This document shows, one piece after another, positions 1 to 9,083 of a DNA stretch of 64,000 nucleotides (its first letter is position 1; each line of letters starts with the position of its first letter). The notes beneath the pieces were generated by a model. It worked only from the letters and a program-made list of their open reading frames with translations, was not told where the DNA came from and did no database searches. A program made the translations under genes and the position numbers. Location of the stretch: the NCBI GenBank assembly GCA_026627305.1, contig JAPNVD010000027.1, forward strand, positions 1 to 64,000. Reading direction: 5' to 3'. The stretch comes from Sulfolobaceae archaeon. GTDB taxonomy: Archaea > Thermoproteota > Thermoprotei_A > Sulfolobales > Sulfolobaceae.

Positions 1-211
1 GAGTAGGGCTTTGTTGAGGAGTCAGGAGTTTGGTGATAGGATTCCTATTGGTGTGTTTTATCAGAATGAGTTAGTACCAACTTATGAGGCTAGGATTAAC
101 CAAAGGGCACCGAGCTATTTACAAAACCCACCATACAAACAACAAATAATTGTTAATAATAAATTAACTACTCTAGTAGACGATCTTCTAAAAGAGAAAG
201 AAGTTGATTAG
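1..211 (+). CDS. 2-oxoacid:ferredoxin oxidoreductase, beta subunit (C-terminal end, partial)
   Basis: Only the last ~69 codons are in the window; the frame is already open at base 2 ([15 protein letters not shown]), so the tracked TTG at 11 is not a real start. The segment [21 protein letters not shown] resembles the C-terminus of the beta (TPP-binding) subunit of archaeal 2-oxoacid:ferredoxin oxidoreductases, where a GDRIPIG-type stretch followed by a Tyr/Pro-rich tail is typical. The complete enzyme oxidatively decarboxylates pyruvate or 2-oxoglutarate to acyl-CoA and reduces ferredoxin in the cytoplasm. The TPP and Fe-S motifs lie upstream of the window, so the call rests on the tail only. 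Confidence 0.75.
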   Translation, partial: SRALLRSQEFGDRIPIGVFYQNELVPTYEARINQRAPSYLQNPPYKQQIIVNNKLTTLVDDLLKEKEVD

Positions 212-254
212 TTTTTGTTTTCTCTCTTTTACTTTATTGATTTCCAAGATTTGT

Positions 255-2270
255 ATGAAAACTAGCAAAAGATTTAATAGAGGAATTTCTACAATTATTG
301 GTAGTATAATATTTATTCAAATAATAATTTTATCTATAATAGCAGTAATTGTAATAACTAATAGGTATTTCTCCTCTGAAATGCTTGTGTATAATCATGT
401 TATAAATTCGGCGAGTAATCCTCCTTTAATTGAATATTCTGATGGCAGTGAAACTTATCTAGTTTCAACTAAGCCAGAATTGATTAAATATATTATATTG
501 CCAAATGGAAAAATTTTAAATGAAAATATAATAATTAATGGAAAATTACCTATCTCTTATTTGTTAAATAGCAATGAGTGGGCTATTGTAGTTCTAGGTG
601 ATGGTCAATGGTTTAATATAAGTTACTTACCAACTCTAAGTCAAGAACTAGGTTCATTATTAACGACCATGAATTTTGCTGGAATTTATAATATTCCCCC
701 AGCTTTAGTCAACCAGCTAATAGTGTTTTTGCCACAAGGGAATGGCGGTAATATATTGGTTAATTATCCTACAGCTATTTATGTTCCACCTTATGGTCTT
801 AATTACGTTCTAGAAAATATAAGTGATCTTGCAGGATATACAAGCGGTTTAGATTACTTTAGACAGGTTGATGGTGCATTCGTACCTGTTACTAAATATA
901 TGTATGGATTAGTATGGGTTACTAACTCTACATTAAGAGAATACTTTGATGGTAATTCATTAAACTTTATTATTTATTTTCCTCTCGTAGATTTCGTTCA
1001 TAACGTGCATAAGGGTAAGATTGGTAATTATTATGGTAATTACTTAGAATTTCCTAGCTTCGCTAGTGTAATATTCCCAGTAAATATAACTAATGATATG
1101 TATATGCCATTAGGTATTTTGAGCTTTTCATTTCTTTATAATATTTCTGGAAATCTATACTACTTAGGATTTTATTTTAATGGTGTAACATGGGCATCAC
1201 CACTTTATGGATACTATACTGCTCCTACAGGATTTATAGCGCCTCCATGGAATACCTCAACCTACTCTATGGCTAATCAAATTGTGATATCTCAGAGTAA
1301 AGATGTTGAAGCCATATGGTCTTCAAATGATAATTATCGTTATGCCGTGAATAACACCGTAGTATTACTGCCCAACTATAATTCTTACTTACCCATAGAT
1401 AATACAAATTTAAGTTATTACATAAATTATATACCACTTACAGGTATAATTTCAGAAGCATGGGCGTGGCTTAACAATTATTCCTCATATAACAAGAACT
1501 GGTCTATTTCTAAATTCCTAAATGAGTATTCACTTAGACCATTAAATTTAATTCATCAGCAGAACTTCTTTGAACAACTGCTCATAATTCCTTGGAGTTA
1601 TAATCCTACCACAGGACAAATAACAGTAGCATTAGCTTTAGTAGGTTCTTCAGATCTTCAAAAATATACAGATAATTACTGGTGTTTAGGCGGATATGAT
1701 GGCCATACTTATTCACAGCAGATACATATTATAGCTGATGGCTATACGATTTACACAATTGAGTACTTTACTTATGATATTTCATCTTCCATTTTGTCTC
1801 AAAACAACGGCGTAATTTTAGCATTTAGTTTAAATTCTAATTCTACCGGCGACTATATCTCGTCTTTTGCTGTTGTTGACGGTAAATCATATATTGGTAT
1901 TGGCAACTTTACGTATTATTTATTCAAAATCAATAGAGATGATACACTTACTTATAATGGTAGTTATACAATAAGCGGTTATAAGATACCTATAGGTTAT
2001 CCTTATGTAGTATTCACTGGTTATAAAGAGTTTAAATATGTTCCTTACGGTGTTTCAGCCGACGGTATTTCAAATAATAGTTATGAGTTATTAGAAGTAC
2101 CAACAGCTTATGTTAATAATTACCTAGGTATTGACTTCACATCACCGTTTAATATCTATATGCCACCTTTAGAGAGTGGCTTAGTTTATGAATATGTATA
2201 TGACAATCCTAATTACAATTATAATTATTATGGATGGATAGCAATAGGTAACTATAGCTTAGTTGCTTAG
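255..2270 (+). CDS. Large surface protein with type IV pilin-like N-terminus
   Basis: A 671-residue protein if started at the ATG at 255; the tracked start at 204 would overlap the previous gene and add a second hydrophobic stretch. The N-terminus (KTSKRFNRG, then ISTIIGSIIFIQIIILSIIAVIVI) has a basic patch, a Gly and a single hydrophobic helix, the layout of class III (PibD-processed) signal peptides of archaeal pilins. The remaining ~630 residues are very rich in Tyr, Asn, Ser and Pro with many N-x-S/T sequons, have no second membrane helix, and look extracellular and glycosylated. No enzymatic motif is seen. It is much longer than ordinary pilins (~150 residues), so an anchored S-layer-associated or adhesin-like protein is equally possible. 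Confidence 0.6.
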   Translation: MKTSKRFNRGISTIIGSIIFIQIIILSIIAVIVITNRYFSSEMLVYNHVINSASNPPLIEYSDGSETYLVSTKPELIKYIILPNGKILNENIIINGKLPISYLLNSNEWAIVVLGDGQWFNISYLPTLSQELGSLLTTMNFAGIYNIPPALVNQLIVFLPQGNGGNILVNYPTAIYVPPYGLNYVLENISDLAGYTSGLDYFRQVDGAFVPVTKYMYGLVWVTNSTLREYFDGNSLNFIIYFPLVDFVHNVHKGKIGNYYGNYLEFPSFASVIFPVNITNDMYMPLGILSFSFLYNISGNLYYLGFYFNGVTWASPLYGYYTAPTGFIAPPWNTSTYSMANQIVISQSKDVEAIWSSNDNYRYAVNNTVVLLPNYNSYLPIDNTNLSYYINYIPLTGIISEAWAWLNNYSSYNKNWSISKFLNEYSLRPLNLIHQQNFFEQLLIIPWSYNPTTGQITVALALVGSSDLQKYTDNYWCLGGYDGHTYSQQIHIIADGYTIYTIEYFTYDISSSILSQNNGVILAFSLNSNSTGDYISSFAVVDGKSYIGIGNFTYYLFKINRDDTLTYNGSYTISGYKIPIGYPYVVFTGYKEFKYVPYGVSADGISNNSYELLEVPTAYVNNYLGIDFTSPFNIYMPPLESGLVYEYVYDNPNYNYNYYGWIAIGNYSLVA

Positions 2271-2336
2271 TAGTGTCTTATCGATGCTGAAGAATTACTA
2301 AAGACTCTTAAGCTACTTTGTCTTAAAAATATTTAG

Positions 2337-2795
2337 ATGTATAGAGGACCAGAGAGGTTAAGGAAGGGTATTTTGAAAGCGTTAGTATTAGAAGCATTAA
2401 ATGACGGGCCCAAGTCTCCATATGAGATCATCAAATATATTAGTGTGAAATTTAATAATTTATATAAACCTAGTACAGGTTCTATATATCCTGTTTTAAG
2501 AACTTTGAGTTCTGAGGGATTAGTTAAGATTGATAATTCTGATATTATGAGAAAGAAATACATGTTAACAAGTAAAGGAATTGAAAAATATAGTGAAGTA
2601 AAAAAGAGTTTAGAGGAATTCTTTTCACAAACCAGTCCATATAGAGATATCTTAAATGAATTAATTGATATAAGCTTCGTAATATATAAAAATAAGGAAA
2701 AGATAATGAAAAATAAAGATATTGAAACGAAAGTATATGAGAGCTTAAAAAGAATTAAAGAGGAGTTGCTAGCTATCTTTAATGAGGTTTATTAG
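2337..2795 (+). CDS. PadR family transcriptional regulator
   Basis: A 152-residue protein with a PadR winged helix-turn-helix at about residues 8-85: LRKGILKALVLEAL, SPYEIIKYI, a recognition-helix region STGSIYPVLRTLSSEGLV and the wing KKYMLTSKGIEKY. A helical C-terminus follows, as expected for dimerisation. PadR proteins are usually ligand-responsive repressors that act on a nearby gene, but no adjacent target is obvious. The 3' end overlaps the convergent ThiN gene by 27 bp. The ligand is unknown. Confidence 0.88.
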   Translation: MYRGPERLRKGILKALVLEALNDGPKSPYEIIKYISVKFNNLYKPSTGSIYPVLRTLSSEGLVKIDNSDIMRKKYMLTSKGIEKYSEVKKSLEEFFSQTSPYRDILNELIDISFVIYKNKEKIMKNKDIETKVYESLKRIKEELLAIFNEVY

Positions 2796-3323
2796 TTCAA
2801 TAGCTCTCTTAATAACACTCATAGGATCTGTATCTATGATAAAAATTCCTGGTTCTTTACCATAATCTCCTAGATCAATAATGTAGTTAGGAATCTTTCC
2901 TAACTCTTCATACGCTTTACTTATCATGAAATTCATTGTATGGTGCTCCTTACTCTTAATATCTTTAGGTTCCTTTTTTCTATCGAATATGTATAAGTTA
3001 CCTGCTAATTGTTTCTCAAATTCAGGATAATATTTTAGATTAATCGCGCTTCTATACTTTTTATTATATTTCATTGTCTCTAATATCACTCTAGCTATGT
3101 GATCAGAGGCACCAAATGCCGGTTGCATGCAGTATATAACTTTATTAAAGGCTACTGTCAATCGCCCAGGGATAGCTGCAACATCTTCTGTACTTTTAGC
3201 ATCCTCGATAGCATAACCTATATTAGTCCTTATTTCAGGTATTAAAAGATAAGCTTTTTCATTCCTAATAAACGTATCTACTGCTTCTTTTAGTTTTAAC
3301 AGCACCTCTTCTCTTTCGTTCAT
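2769..3323 (-). CDS. thiN: Stand-alone ThiN-type thiamine-phosphate synthase domain
   Basis: A 184-residue protein matching the ThiN family (archaeal thiamine-phosphate synthase, unrelated in fold to ThiE). Diagnostic stretches are NIGYAIEDAKSTEDVAAIPG, QPAFGASDHIARVILETMK and RSAINLKYYPE. In many archaea ThiN is the C-terminal half of a ThiDN fusion or is attached to an HTH domain (ThiR). Here neither a kinase nor an HTH domain is present, so the protein is a single domain with a short helical N-terminal lead. It would couple hydroxymethylpyrimidine diphosphate and thiazole phosphate. TenA, another thiamine-salvage protein, is encoded about 11 kb away. Confidence 0.8.
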   Translation of the reverse strand: MNEREEVLLKLKEAVDTFIRNEKAYLLIPEIRTNIGYAIEDAKSTEDVAAIPGRLTVAFNKVIYCMQPAFGASDHIARVILETMKYNKKYRSAINLKYYPEFEKQLAGNLYIFDRKKEPKDIKSKEHHTMNFMISKAYEELGKIPNYIIDLGDYGKEPGIFIIDTDPMSVIKRAIELINLIKDS

Positions 3324-3363
3324 AATAGTGTATATTCTTTATAAAATAAAATATTTTTATTTC

Positions 3364-4131
3364 TTAACGTGTAGGTAATGGCACAATTAAAAAGCTGAGG
3401 AGCAATGATAATAATCCTGAAATATATATACCATCAAAAGTTCCCATTCCACCTATGCTTATGATTAGAGGGTTATTATCTATAATTTTCTTCATATTAA
3501 GAAGATCAGCGCCTATTATAGTACCTAAAGTGCTTGAGATATATGTGGATAGTGGAAGAAGCAATATGTTGCTCCTAAACATGATGTAGCTAAAGAAAAT
3601 GGAGAATAGAGGAGGAATTATTGGATGCATAGCAACCCCTACGGAAGGTATTACTTTAGAAAATAGTTTTGATATTAGTGTTACAAAAACGATAATAATT
3701 ATTAACTCTATCATGTAATAATATTTATATATAAAATAGCTTTCTATAAGAATAATAGACATTATAAAAGGGATTAAAGCACCACCTACATTAATTGCAA
3801 TATACGTATTAGATCTTTGCTCTATTTTAATAGAAGGAAAATAAAATGGAATACCAAATATGTAAATTACTTGATCCTTTCCAATCTCTAATATCCTTTT
3901 CCTCTCAATTTCCTTAATAACTATATTTATTGGACTAAATACAAGACTTAATATCGATATGCTAAATGCAAAGATAAAAGCGACTATTTGACTTATCCTC
4001 AAATATTCAAAGAGGGCAGTTATGTATGTGTACGTGATTATAAATAGAATAATACTTGCTATATAATACAAAATAATAATAAATGGTTCGTTAAGGAATT
4101 TTGTAAAGATTATTCTCTTCATAACTATCAC
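3364..4131 (-). CDS. DUF1614 polytopic membrane protein
   Basis: A 255-residue integral membrane protein with about six to seven hydrophobic helices. It carries the motifs NVGGALIPF (~residue 113) and GGMGTFDGIYISG near the C-terminus that characterise the DUF1614 family of archaeal and bacterial membrane proteins. The family has no established biochemical function. The gene overlaps cobY by 4 bp (stop/start overlap) and follows an AIR-synthase-like gene, so the three probably form one transcript. Confidence 0.75.
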   Translation of the reverse strand: MIVMKRIIFTKFLNEPFIIILYYIASIILFIITYTYITALFEYLRISQIVAFIFAFSISILSLVFSPINIVIKEIERKRILEIGKDQVIYIFGIPFYFPSIKIEQRSNTYIAINVGGALIPFIMSIILIESYFIYKYYYMIELIIIIVFVTLISKLFSKVIPSVGVAMHPIIPPLFSIFFSYIMFRSNILLLPLSTYISSTLGTIIGADLLNMKKIIDNNPLIISIGGMGTFDGIYISGLLSLLLSFLIVPLPTR

Positions 4132-4667
4132 GAAATCTGCTTCTTACAAGTTTCTGCTACTTTTATATATTCTTCGAAATTATTGAATGTTAATGGATAT
4201 ATCTTGATACCAATGTTTTCGTAATTGCTATAGTTATATCCCTTCCAAAAGCTAATACCAACATAATTATCGTTAAACACAAGATTACAAATATCAGAAG
4301 TACAACTTAAAATAAGATATTGTAAAAGAATCTCAGAGTTTAAATAGATATCTGCAGGTAGAATCAAAATTGGAACTTTTAATATATTTACAACTTCTAA
4401 AATGTCCTTTTCATATCCTTCTCCTCTAGTATAAATCAGTTGTACATCTGGATTTAGAGCTTTTAAAAATCTAGTTACGGGATGAGAATATGTTGTCGCC
4501 ACATATACCCTGTTTGTTAAATGTTTTGAGATAGTTATTAAATTAATTAAATTTTTGGAATCACATACATTAGCCAGAGGTTTATCTTGGTTAAATCTAC
4601 TACCTTTGCCTCCACTCATTATAACTACTTTCAAATCTTGCAAGTTCTTCGTGTAAATCATCCTCAT
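4128..4667 (-). CDS. cobY: Adenosylcobinamide-phosphate guanylyltransferase (CobY type)
   Basis: A 179-residue nucleotidyltransferase with the N-terminal signature VIMSGGKGSRFNQDKPL (GGKGxR...KP). The pattern then follows archaeal CobY: a strand RVYVATTYSHPVT, the stretch TRGEGYEKDILEVV, a PADIYL segment at the metal/nucleotide site, and a C-terminal NNFEEYIKVAE helix. CobY uses GTP to activate adenosylcobinamide phosphate in the nucleotide-loop branch of cobalamin synthesis. The tracked ATG overlaps the upstream gene by 68 bp; TTG codons at residues 9 and 12 are alternative starts closer to the Rossmann strand. CbiA and CbiX elsewhere in the window support an active B12 pathway. Confidence 0.75.
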   Translation of the reverse strand: MRMIYTKNLQDLKVVIMSGGKGSRFNQDKPLANVCDSKNLINLITISKHLTNRVYVATTYSHPVTRFLKALNPDVQLIYTRGEGYEKDILEVVNILKVPILILPADIYLNSEILLQYLILSCTSDICNLVFNDNYVGISFWKGYNYSNYENIGIKIYPLTFNNFEEYIKVAETCKKQIS

Positions 4668-5598
4668 TTATCTTTCCCTCACCCGAAACAAATACTTCAG
4701 CTTCCCTTTCTTCACCAACCTTTCCTATTATAGCTGACTCTTTTATGGTATTTAATATAGCCTCGGGCTTATCTGTAATTACTATAAAGGATCCTGATGA
4801 AATAAATAAGTAAGGATTAATTCCTAATCTATTTACGATCTCCCTTATCTCTTCACGTATTATTATATTTTCCTTATATACAATTAGCTTTCTATTTAAT
4901 GCATTTGAGATCTCGTAGAGCGATTGCCAAATTCCTCCATCTGTTATATCATGCATAGCCTTAGAATATTCCCAAATTTTTTCTGCTTTGATTTGATCTA
5001 TAATTTCATATTTATAATTTTTTCTAATATTTTCTATAATTTCCTTTTTTATTCCTCTATTAATAAGTAGTTCTTTAAACTCCGTCGCTAATATCCAAGC
5101 ACCTTCTATACCTATACTCGATACTTGAACAATATAATCTCCTTCCTTCACGTTTCTATAACTTAAATATTTATTTACTGTGGAGAATGCAGTAGTTACA
5201 ACTATTGGACTTTTGACAGTTGAGGTAACTTCGGTATGCCCACCTATTACACTACATTTTAAGATATTGCAAGCCTCCTTGATACCATCTATTACTCTAT
5301 CTAGATCCTCTAATCTTGGTAATAAAATAGTAGTAGAAATCCATTTACAATAGCCACCTTTCATATTAATGTCGTTACATGCGACTACTACAGATAAATA
5401 TCCTGGTTCTAAGGAGGCTTCGGTAATAGGATCAGAATGTACTAAGATATATTTGCTCTCCTTATCCAAAGATATTACTGCGGCATCTTCCCCCAATGCT
5501 GGGCATATTTCACATGAACCGATCGGTAGTTTATTTATAAATTTATTAATGTTTACTTTGCCTTCATAAACACTTGTCATTAAATCAATACCAAACAT
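4600..5598 (-). CDS. AIR synthase-related (PurM/HypE-like) protein
   Basis: A 332-residue member of the PurM/HypE/SelD ATP-dependent superfamily. It has the N-terminal GEDAAVI nucleotide/metal motif, HSDPITEA, VACNDINMKGG, the glycine-rich VIGGHTEVT loop, and HDITDGGIWQSLYEI opening the C-terminal domain. HypE proper makes the thiocarboxamide of [NiFe]-hydrogenase and needs a C-terminal Cys, but this C-terminus (ESSYNEWRQR) has none and no hydrogenase gene is nearby. It is better called a HypE-like paralogue of unknown substrate. The gene overlaps cobY downstream, suggesting co-expression. Confidence 0.7.
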   Translation of the reverse strand: MFGIDLMTSVYEGKVNINKFINKLPIGSCEICPALGEDAAVISLDKESKYILVHSDPITEASLEPGYLSVVVACNDINMKGGYCKWISTTILLPRLEDLDRVIDGIKEACNILKCSVIGGHTEVTSTVKSPIVVTTAFSTVNKYLSYRNVKEGDYIVQVSSIGIEGAWILATEFKELLINRGIKKEIIENIRKNYKYEIIDQIKAEKIWEYSKAMHDITDGGIWQSLYEISNALNRKLIVYKENIIIREEIREIVNRLGINPYLFISSGSFIVITDKPEAILNTIKESAIIGKVGEEREAEVFVSGEGKINEDDLHEELARFESSYNEWRQR

Positions 5599-5615
5599 TA
5601 TATGACTTAAAAAGA

Positions 5616-6353
5616 TTAGCTAAACTCATTTGCTTTACTAAGTAAAACATTTCTTAATTCTATTCGTGTAATTAATTCAACATATTCAGAAAATTCTTTC
5701 TTTAACCTTTCGTCTATTAACTCAAATAGGTTTCGTTTTAGATTATAATTATATATGGAAACATTTAAATTTTGTATTTGCTTTATTATATCTATACTTT
5801 TCTCATATGGTATATCAGATGTGAAATCAATGTACTCTTGCAGATCAGTCACATTAATTTTTTGACCCATAATGGTTAGCCTTTTTATGATATTAGATGG
5901 TAGAATAAAAGGACCTAGTGTATACAATAAAGGTGAGTTAAGGCCAATCTGTAATCTATTATCAGAAATTTCGGTATCTGCTTTTGCTATTAGTATATCC
6001 ATACATAATAGCATGTCTAATGATTCATTCATAATACTTCCATTTATTATAGCTATTTTTAATTTATTTAATTCTATTAATCTTTTATATATTTCATATA
6101 GGTATCTAGCGAGTGAAGAAGCTCTTTCTCTAGATCTATTAGCGTTTAAAAGTTCTGCTATTCCTATTCCTCTTCCGAAACTTTCACCATCGGACTTGAA
6201 TATAGCGAACTTATATTTATTGAGACTCTCTATATATGATAATGTATCTAATAATTGAAGAAGGAAGTCAAGATTGTAGAAATATTTTTCAGATTTTAAA
6301 TTAAATGTAATAGTTATATAATCCCTTTCCTCTTTTACCTCTATATATTTCAT
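5616..6353 (-). CDS. Divergent crotonase-fold (enoyl-CoA hydratase/isomerase-like) protein
   Basis: 245 residues from the ATG at 6353. The tracked start at 6413 would overlap the divergent gluconate dehydratase, and the protein from M21 (MKYIEVKEERDYITITFN) aligns with the crotonase start. FAIFKSDGESFGRGIGIAELL corresponds to the first oxyanion-hole loop, and IAIINGSIMNESLDMLLCMDILIAKADTEIS to the second loop and following helix. The usual Gly-Gly of the second oxyanion hole (xGGG) is replaced by IMNES, and no typical catalytic Glu is evident. It could be a non-catalytic or unusual CoA-binding family member. Confidence 0.6.
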   Translation of the reverse strand: MKYIEVKEERDYITITFNLKSEKYFYNLDFLLQLLDTLSYIESLNKYKFAIFKSDGESFGRGIGIAELLNANRSRERASSLARYLYEIYKRLIELNKLKIAIINGSIMNESLDMLLCMDILIAKADTEISDNRLQIGLNSPLLYTLGPFILPSNIIKRLTIMGQKINVTDLQEYIDFTSDIPYEKSIDIIKQIQNLNVSIYNYNLKRNLFELIDERLKKEFSEYVELITRIELRNVLLSKANEFS

Positions 6354-6406
6354 CAGTAAAGAATTCAGAGAAAATAGTTTATATTTATTGAGCATAAATA
6401 AGGAAT
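6354..6406. promoter_or_regulatory. Divergent promoter region; TATA box of gnaD
   Basis: Between the crotonase-like gene and gluconate dehydratase. A TATA-like element TTTATATT lies at 6378-6385, centred about 26 bp before the gnaD ATG at 6407. That spacing would start transcription at or next to the ATG, so gnaD is probably a leaderless mRNA, common in Sulfolobales. This is read from the sequence; the transcription start is inferred. Confidence 0.5.
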
Positions 6407-7585
6407 ATGACAAAAATTTCTGAAGTAGAGCCTATAGTTCTTACTTCTAAAGAAAAAGGGAGTGCTACTTGGGCTTCAAATATGATCTTAGTTAAAGTAG
6501 TTACTTCAGATGGTAGAGTTGGCTATGGAGAGGCAGTACCAACTTTAAGGATATTACCAGTTGTTAATGCGATAAGGCAGCTATCAAAATTCTTAGTAGG
6601 AAAGGATTTTCATCAAGTGGAATATAACTATCAAGAATGGTATAAACAGGAATTTTATTTAGCTAGATCGTTTGAGTACTCGACAGCATGGAGTGCTGTA
6701 GATATAGCACAATGGGATTTAATAGGTCGTGAATTAGGTTCACCAATATATCAGTTTTTAGGAGGAAAAATAAGAGATGAAATCCTAGTTTATGCAAATG
6801 GATGGTATCAAGATTGTGTAGAACCCGAGTGCTTTGCAGAAAAAGCTAAGGAAATAGTTAAAAAGGGATATAAGGGCTTAAAGTTTGATCCATTTGGTAA
6901 TTACTTTAACTGGATAGATGAAGAGGGCTTAAAGAAAGCTGAGGATCGTGTAAAGGCTGTTAGAGAAGCTGTAGGTGATAATATTTATATCATGATAGAA
7001 CATCACGGGCGTTTTAATGCTAACTCTGCAATAATGATAGCAAAGAGGTTAGAGAAATATGATCCATTGTTTATGGAAGAACCTCTACATCATGAAGATC
7101 TAGAAGGATATAAAAAATATAGAGCTTACACATCAGTAAGAGTAGCTTTAGGAGAAAGGCTGATCTCTGTAAAAGAAGCATTAGTTTACCTTAAAGATAG
7201 AATAGCTGATTTCCTTCAACCAGATTTATGTAATATTGGTGGAGTAACAGCGGCTAGAAAGATAATATCGTTAACTGAAGCTTTCGATGTAGAAATAGCA
7301 TACCACAATGCATTTGGTCCTGTGCAAAATGCAGTTGAAGTACAAGCTAGTGCTGCAACTCCTAATTTGCTAATATTAGAATCTTTCTTTGATTGGTTCC
7401 CTCAATGGAAGAGAGACTTAGTTTATGATGAACCTAAAGTCGAAAATGGTAAAGTTAAAGTACCTGATAAACCTGGAATAGGCGTTAACATAAATGAGAA
7501 AATTATAGAAGATCTAAAGGTGGAACCTATAGCTCTCGAAGTGAAAGAAGAGCCAGTATGGGTAGTAAAAGGTACATGGAAATAA
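6407..7585 (+). CDS. gnaD: D-gluconate (galactonate) dehydratase
   Basis: A 392-residue enolase-superfamily enzyme closely similar along its whole length to the characterised Sulfolobus gluconate/galactonate dehydratase (e.g. [17 protein letters not shown]-like [35 protein letters not shown] and the C-terminal [12 protein letters not shown]). Metal ligands are visible as Glu198 (IEHHG), Glu224 (MEEPLHH) and Glu250 (GERLIS), with His300 (YHNAFG) as a catalytic-face residue. It dehydrates gluconate to 2-keto-3-deoxygluconate, the entry step of the branched Entner-Doudoroff pathway, and in Sulfolobus also handles galactonate. The KDG aldolase gene cluster is not adjacent here. Confidence 0.9.
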   Translation: MTKISEVEPIVLTSKEKGSATWASNMILVKVVTSDGRVGYGEAVPTLRILPVVNAIRQLSKFLVGKDFHQVEYNYQEWYKQEFYLARSFEYSTAWSAVDIAQWDLIGRELGSPIYQFLGGKIRDEILVYANGWYQDCVEPECFAEKAKEIVKKGYKGLKFDPFGNYFNWIDEEGLKKAEDRVKAVREAVGDNIYIMIEHHGRFNANSAIMIAKRLEKYDPLFMEEPLHHEDLEGYKKYRAYTSVRVALGERLISVKEALVYLKDRIADFLQPDLCNIGGVTAARKIISLTEAFDVEIAYHNAFGPVQNAVEVQASAATPNLLILESFFDWFPQWKRDLVYDEPKVENGKVKVPDKPGIGVNINEKIIEDLKVEPIALEVKEEPVWVVKGTWK

Positions 7586-7620
7586 CTATATTATTATCAC
7601 TTTTTTATATCATCACCTTA

Positions 7621-8007
7621 CTAATGGTGTGCTAATATTAGTGGTAGTATAAAGATCGCGAATAATAGATTAAAGAGTACTATTGCTGTTATAATTGTGT
7701 AAAGATAGTTTCTTTGTTTTGCAAAATCTGCTATACCTAAGATGACCCTTAGTACAGGCGTAGCTATAAGTACCATTAATCCTAGCCATACAAAATTCAT
7801 TCCATCATTAATATCTAAATTCTTAAGCACGTTTATAGGCACAAAGACGGAACTATTTAGAGGAGATTTGGGATTCACCCAATCATTTACTGGATAACCA
7901 TTTGAACTTCCGTGAATTATCGTTATCACAATTCCTGTTACAATTAGGATGGCGCTTATTATTACTCCTATTCTAAGGGTATATCCTATAACATCGTAGA
8001 TATCCAT
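7621..8007 (-). CDS. DUF1634 membrane protein
   Basis: A 128-residue protein with three hydrophobic helices (about residues 10-30, 70-90 and 105-125) and an external loop. The first-helix start YTLRIGVIISAILIVTGI and the layout match DUF1634, a small membrane protein typically encoded next to TauE/SafE permeases in archaea. It lies 16 bp downstream of the TauE gene on the same strand, so it is probably co-transcribed and may be an accessory subunit. Its function is otherwise unknown. Confidence 0.75.
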   Translation of the reverse strand: MDIYDVIGYTLRIGVIISAILIVTGIVITIIHGSSNGYPVNDWVNPKSPLNSSVFVPINVLKNLDINDGMNFVWLGLMVLIATPVLRVILGIADFAKQRNYLYTIITAIVLFNLLFAIFILPLILAHH

Positions 8008-8023
8008 CGTTATTCACCTCCTC

Positions 8024-8884
8024 TTAAACTGCAATACCTAATCCTCTCAATATCATTTCTATACCTAGAATTACTAGTATGGCTGTAAATATATACCTTA
8101 TAGTTACATTTCTGATCCTAACTAAAATCCTTGTACCGATCATGGCTCCTACTAAAACACCTAGAGCTGTTGCAGCTGCAATAAACGGTTGAATATATCC
8201 AAAGAACCAGTAAATAGAACTACCTGTAGCAGCAGTAACCCCTATCATAAAATTGCTGGTTGTTGTACTTACCTTCATAGGTAAGTTCATTGCCCAATCC
8301 ATTCCTAATACTTTTAAAGCACCTGAACCTATACCCAATAACCCTGATATGAATCCTGCAAAGAACATGATTATCTCGCCTAGCCACCACCTAACACCAT
8401 AATATTCTACTTCCCTTCCCAATGCTTGATCGTAATATTTTCCTTGAAGTTGAAATATTCTAGTCGTCCAATCTGCAGGTATAGGTCTAGGCAATTCGAA
8501 TTTAGATCTTTGCAATTGTATATATACTTGAGATAGTAAAACTATTCCGAATACAATATATATAATATATTGAAGGTGATGTGCATATATATAAGCTACG
8601 GTTAGTGCGCCAACTATAGAGCCAGTTGTTGTAGCTATTTCTAATCCCATTCCAATCTTTACGTTAGTTATCCTGTCTTTGACATAAGCACTTGCTGCTC
8701 CACTAGAAGTAGATATTGTAGATATCAAACTAGCACCAGTGGCATATATTATTGGAATATTTAGATAGAGGGTATATATTGGGACTAAGAATGTACCTCC
8801 GCCTAATCCTGTTAGCGATCCTAATAATCCTGATATTAAACTTGCGATAAACATTAAGAAAAATTCAACTAACGGGTTCATCAT
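8024..8884 (-). CDS. TauE/SafE family sulfite or sulfonate exporter
   Basis: A 286-residue permease with two repeats of four helices. Each repeat carries the family glycine motif, LISGLLGSLTGLGGGTFLVP near residue 15 and FISGLLGIGSGALKV near residue 180. A ~45-residue hydrophilic loop (residues ~128-170) separates the halves. TauE/SafE proteins move sulfur-containing organic or inorganic anions across the cytoplasmic membrane, which suits a sulfur-environment thermoacidophile, but the substrate cannot be read from sequence. It forms a pair with the DUF1634 gene. Confidence 0.85.
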   Translation of the reverse strand: MMNPLVEFFLMFIASLISGLLGSLTGLGGGTFLVPIYTLYLNIPIIYATGASLISTISTSSGAASAYVKDRITNVKIGMGLEIATTTGSIVGALTVAYIYAHHLQYIIYIVFGIVLLSQVYIQLQRSKFELPRPIPADWTTRIFQLQGKYYDQALGREVEYYGVRWWLGEIIMFFAGFISGLLGIGSGALKVLGMDWAMNLPMKVSTTTSNFMIGVTAATGSSIYWFFGYIQPFIAAATALGVLVGAMIGTRILVRIRNVTIRYIFTAILVILGIEMILRGLGIAV

Positions 8885-9083
8885 GTTGTATACCTCTTAA
8901 TAATTGCCAAGATTTACAATAAAAAGGTATTCCACATCCTTGATGAGAAAAATGTTGAAAATATTTTTTGAAATGTATTTAATAACATATTATCAGTATA
9001 CTTATTTTTATTCTATAAATACTCATTAGGTCTCCCAGACAATTTTAATACTCTAAAACCTAATCTATCAATAATAAGTAAGA

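Noticed and set aside
4600-5598. True hydrogenase maturation factor HypE
   Set aside because: Lacks the C-terminal cysteine needed for thiocarboxamide formation, and no hydrogenase or other hyp genes are present.
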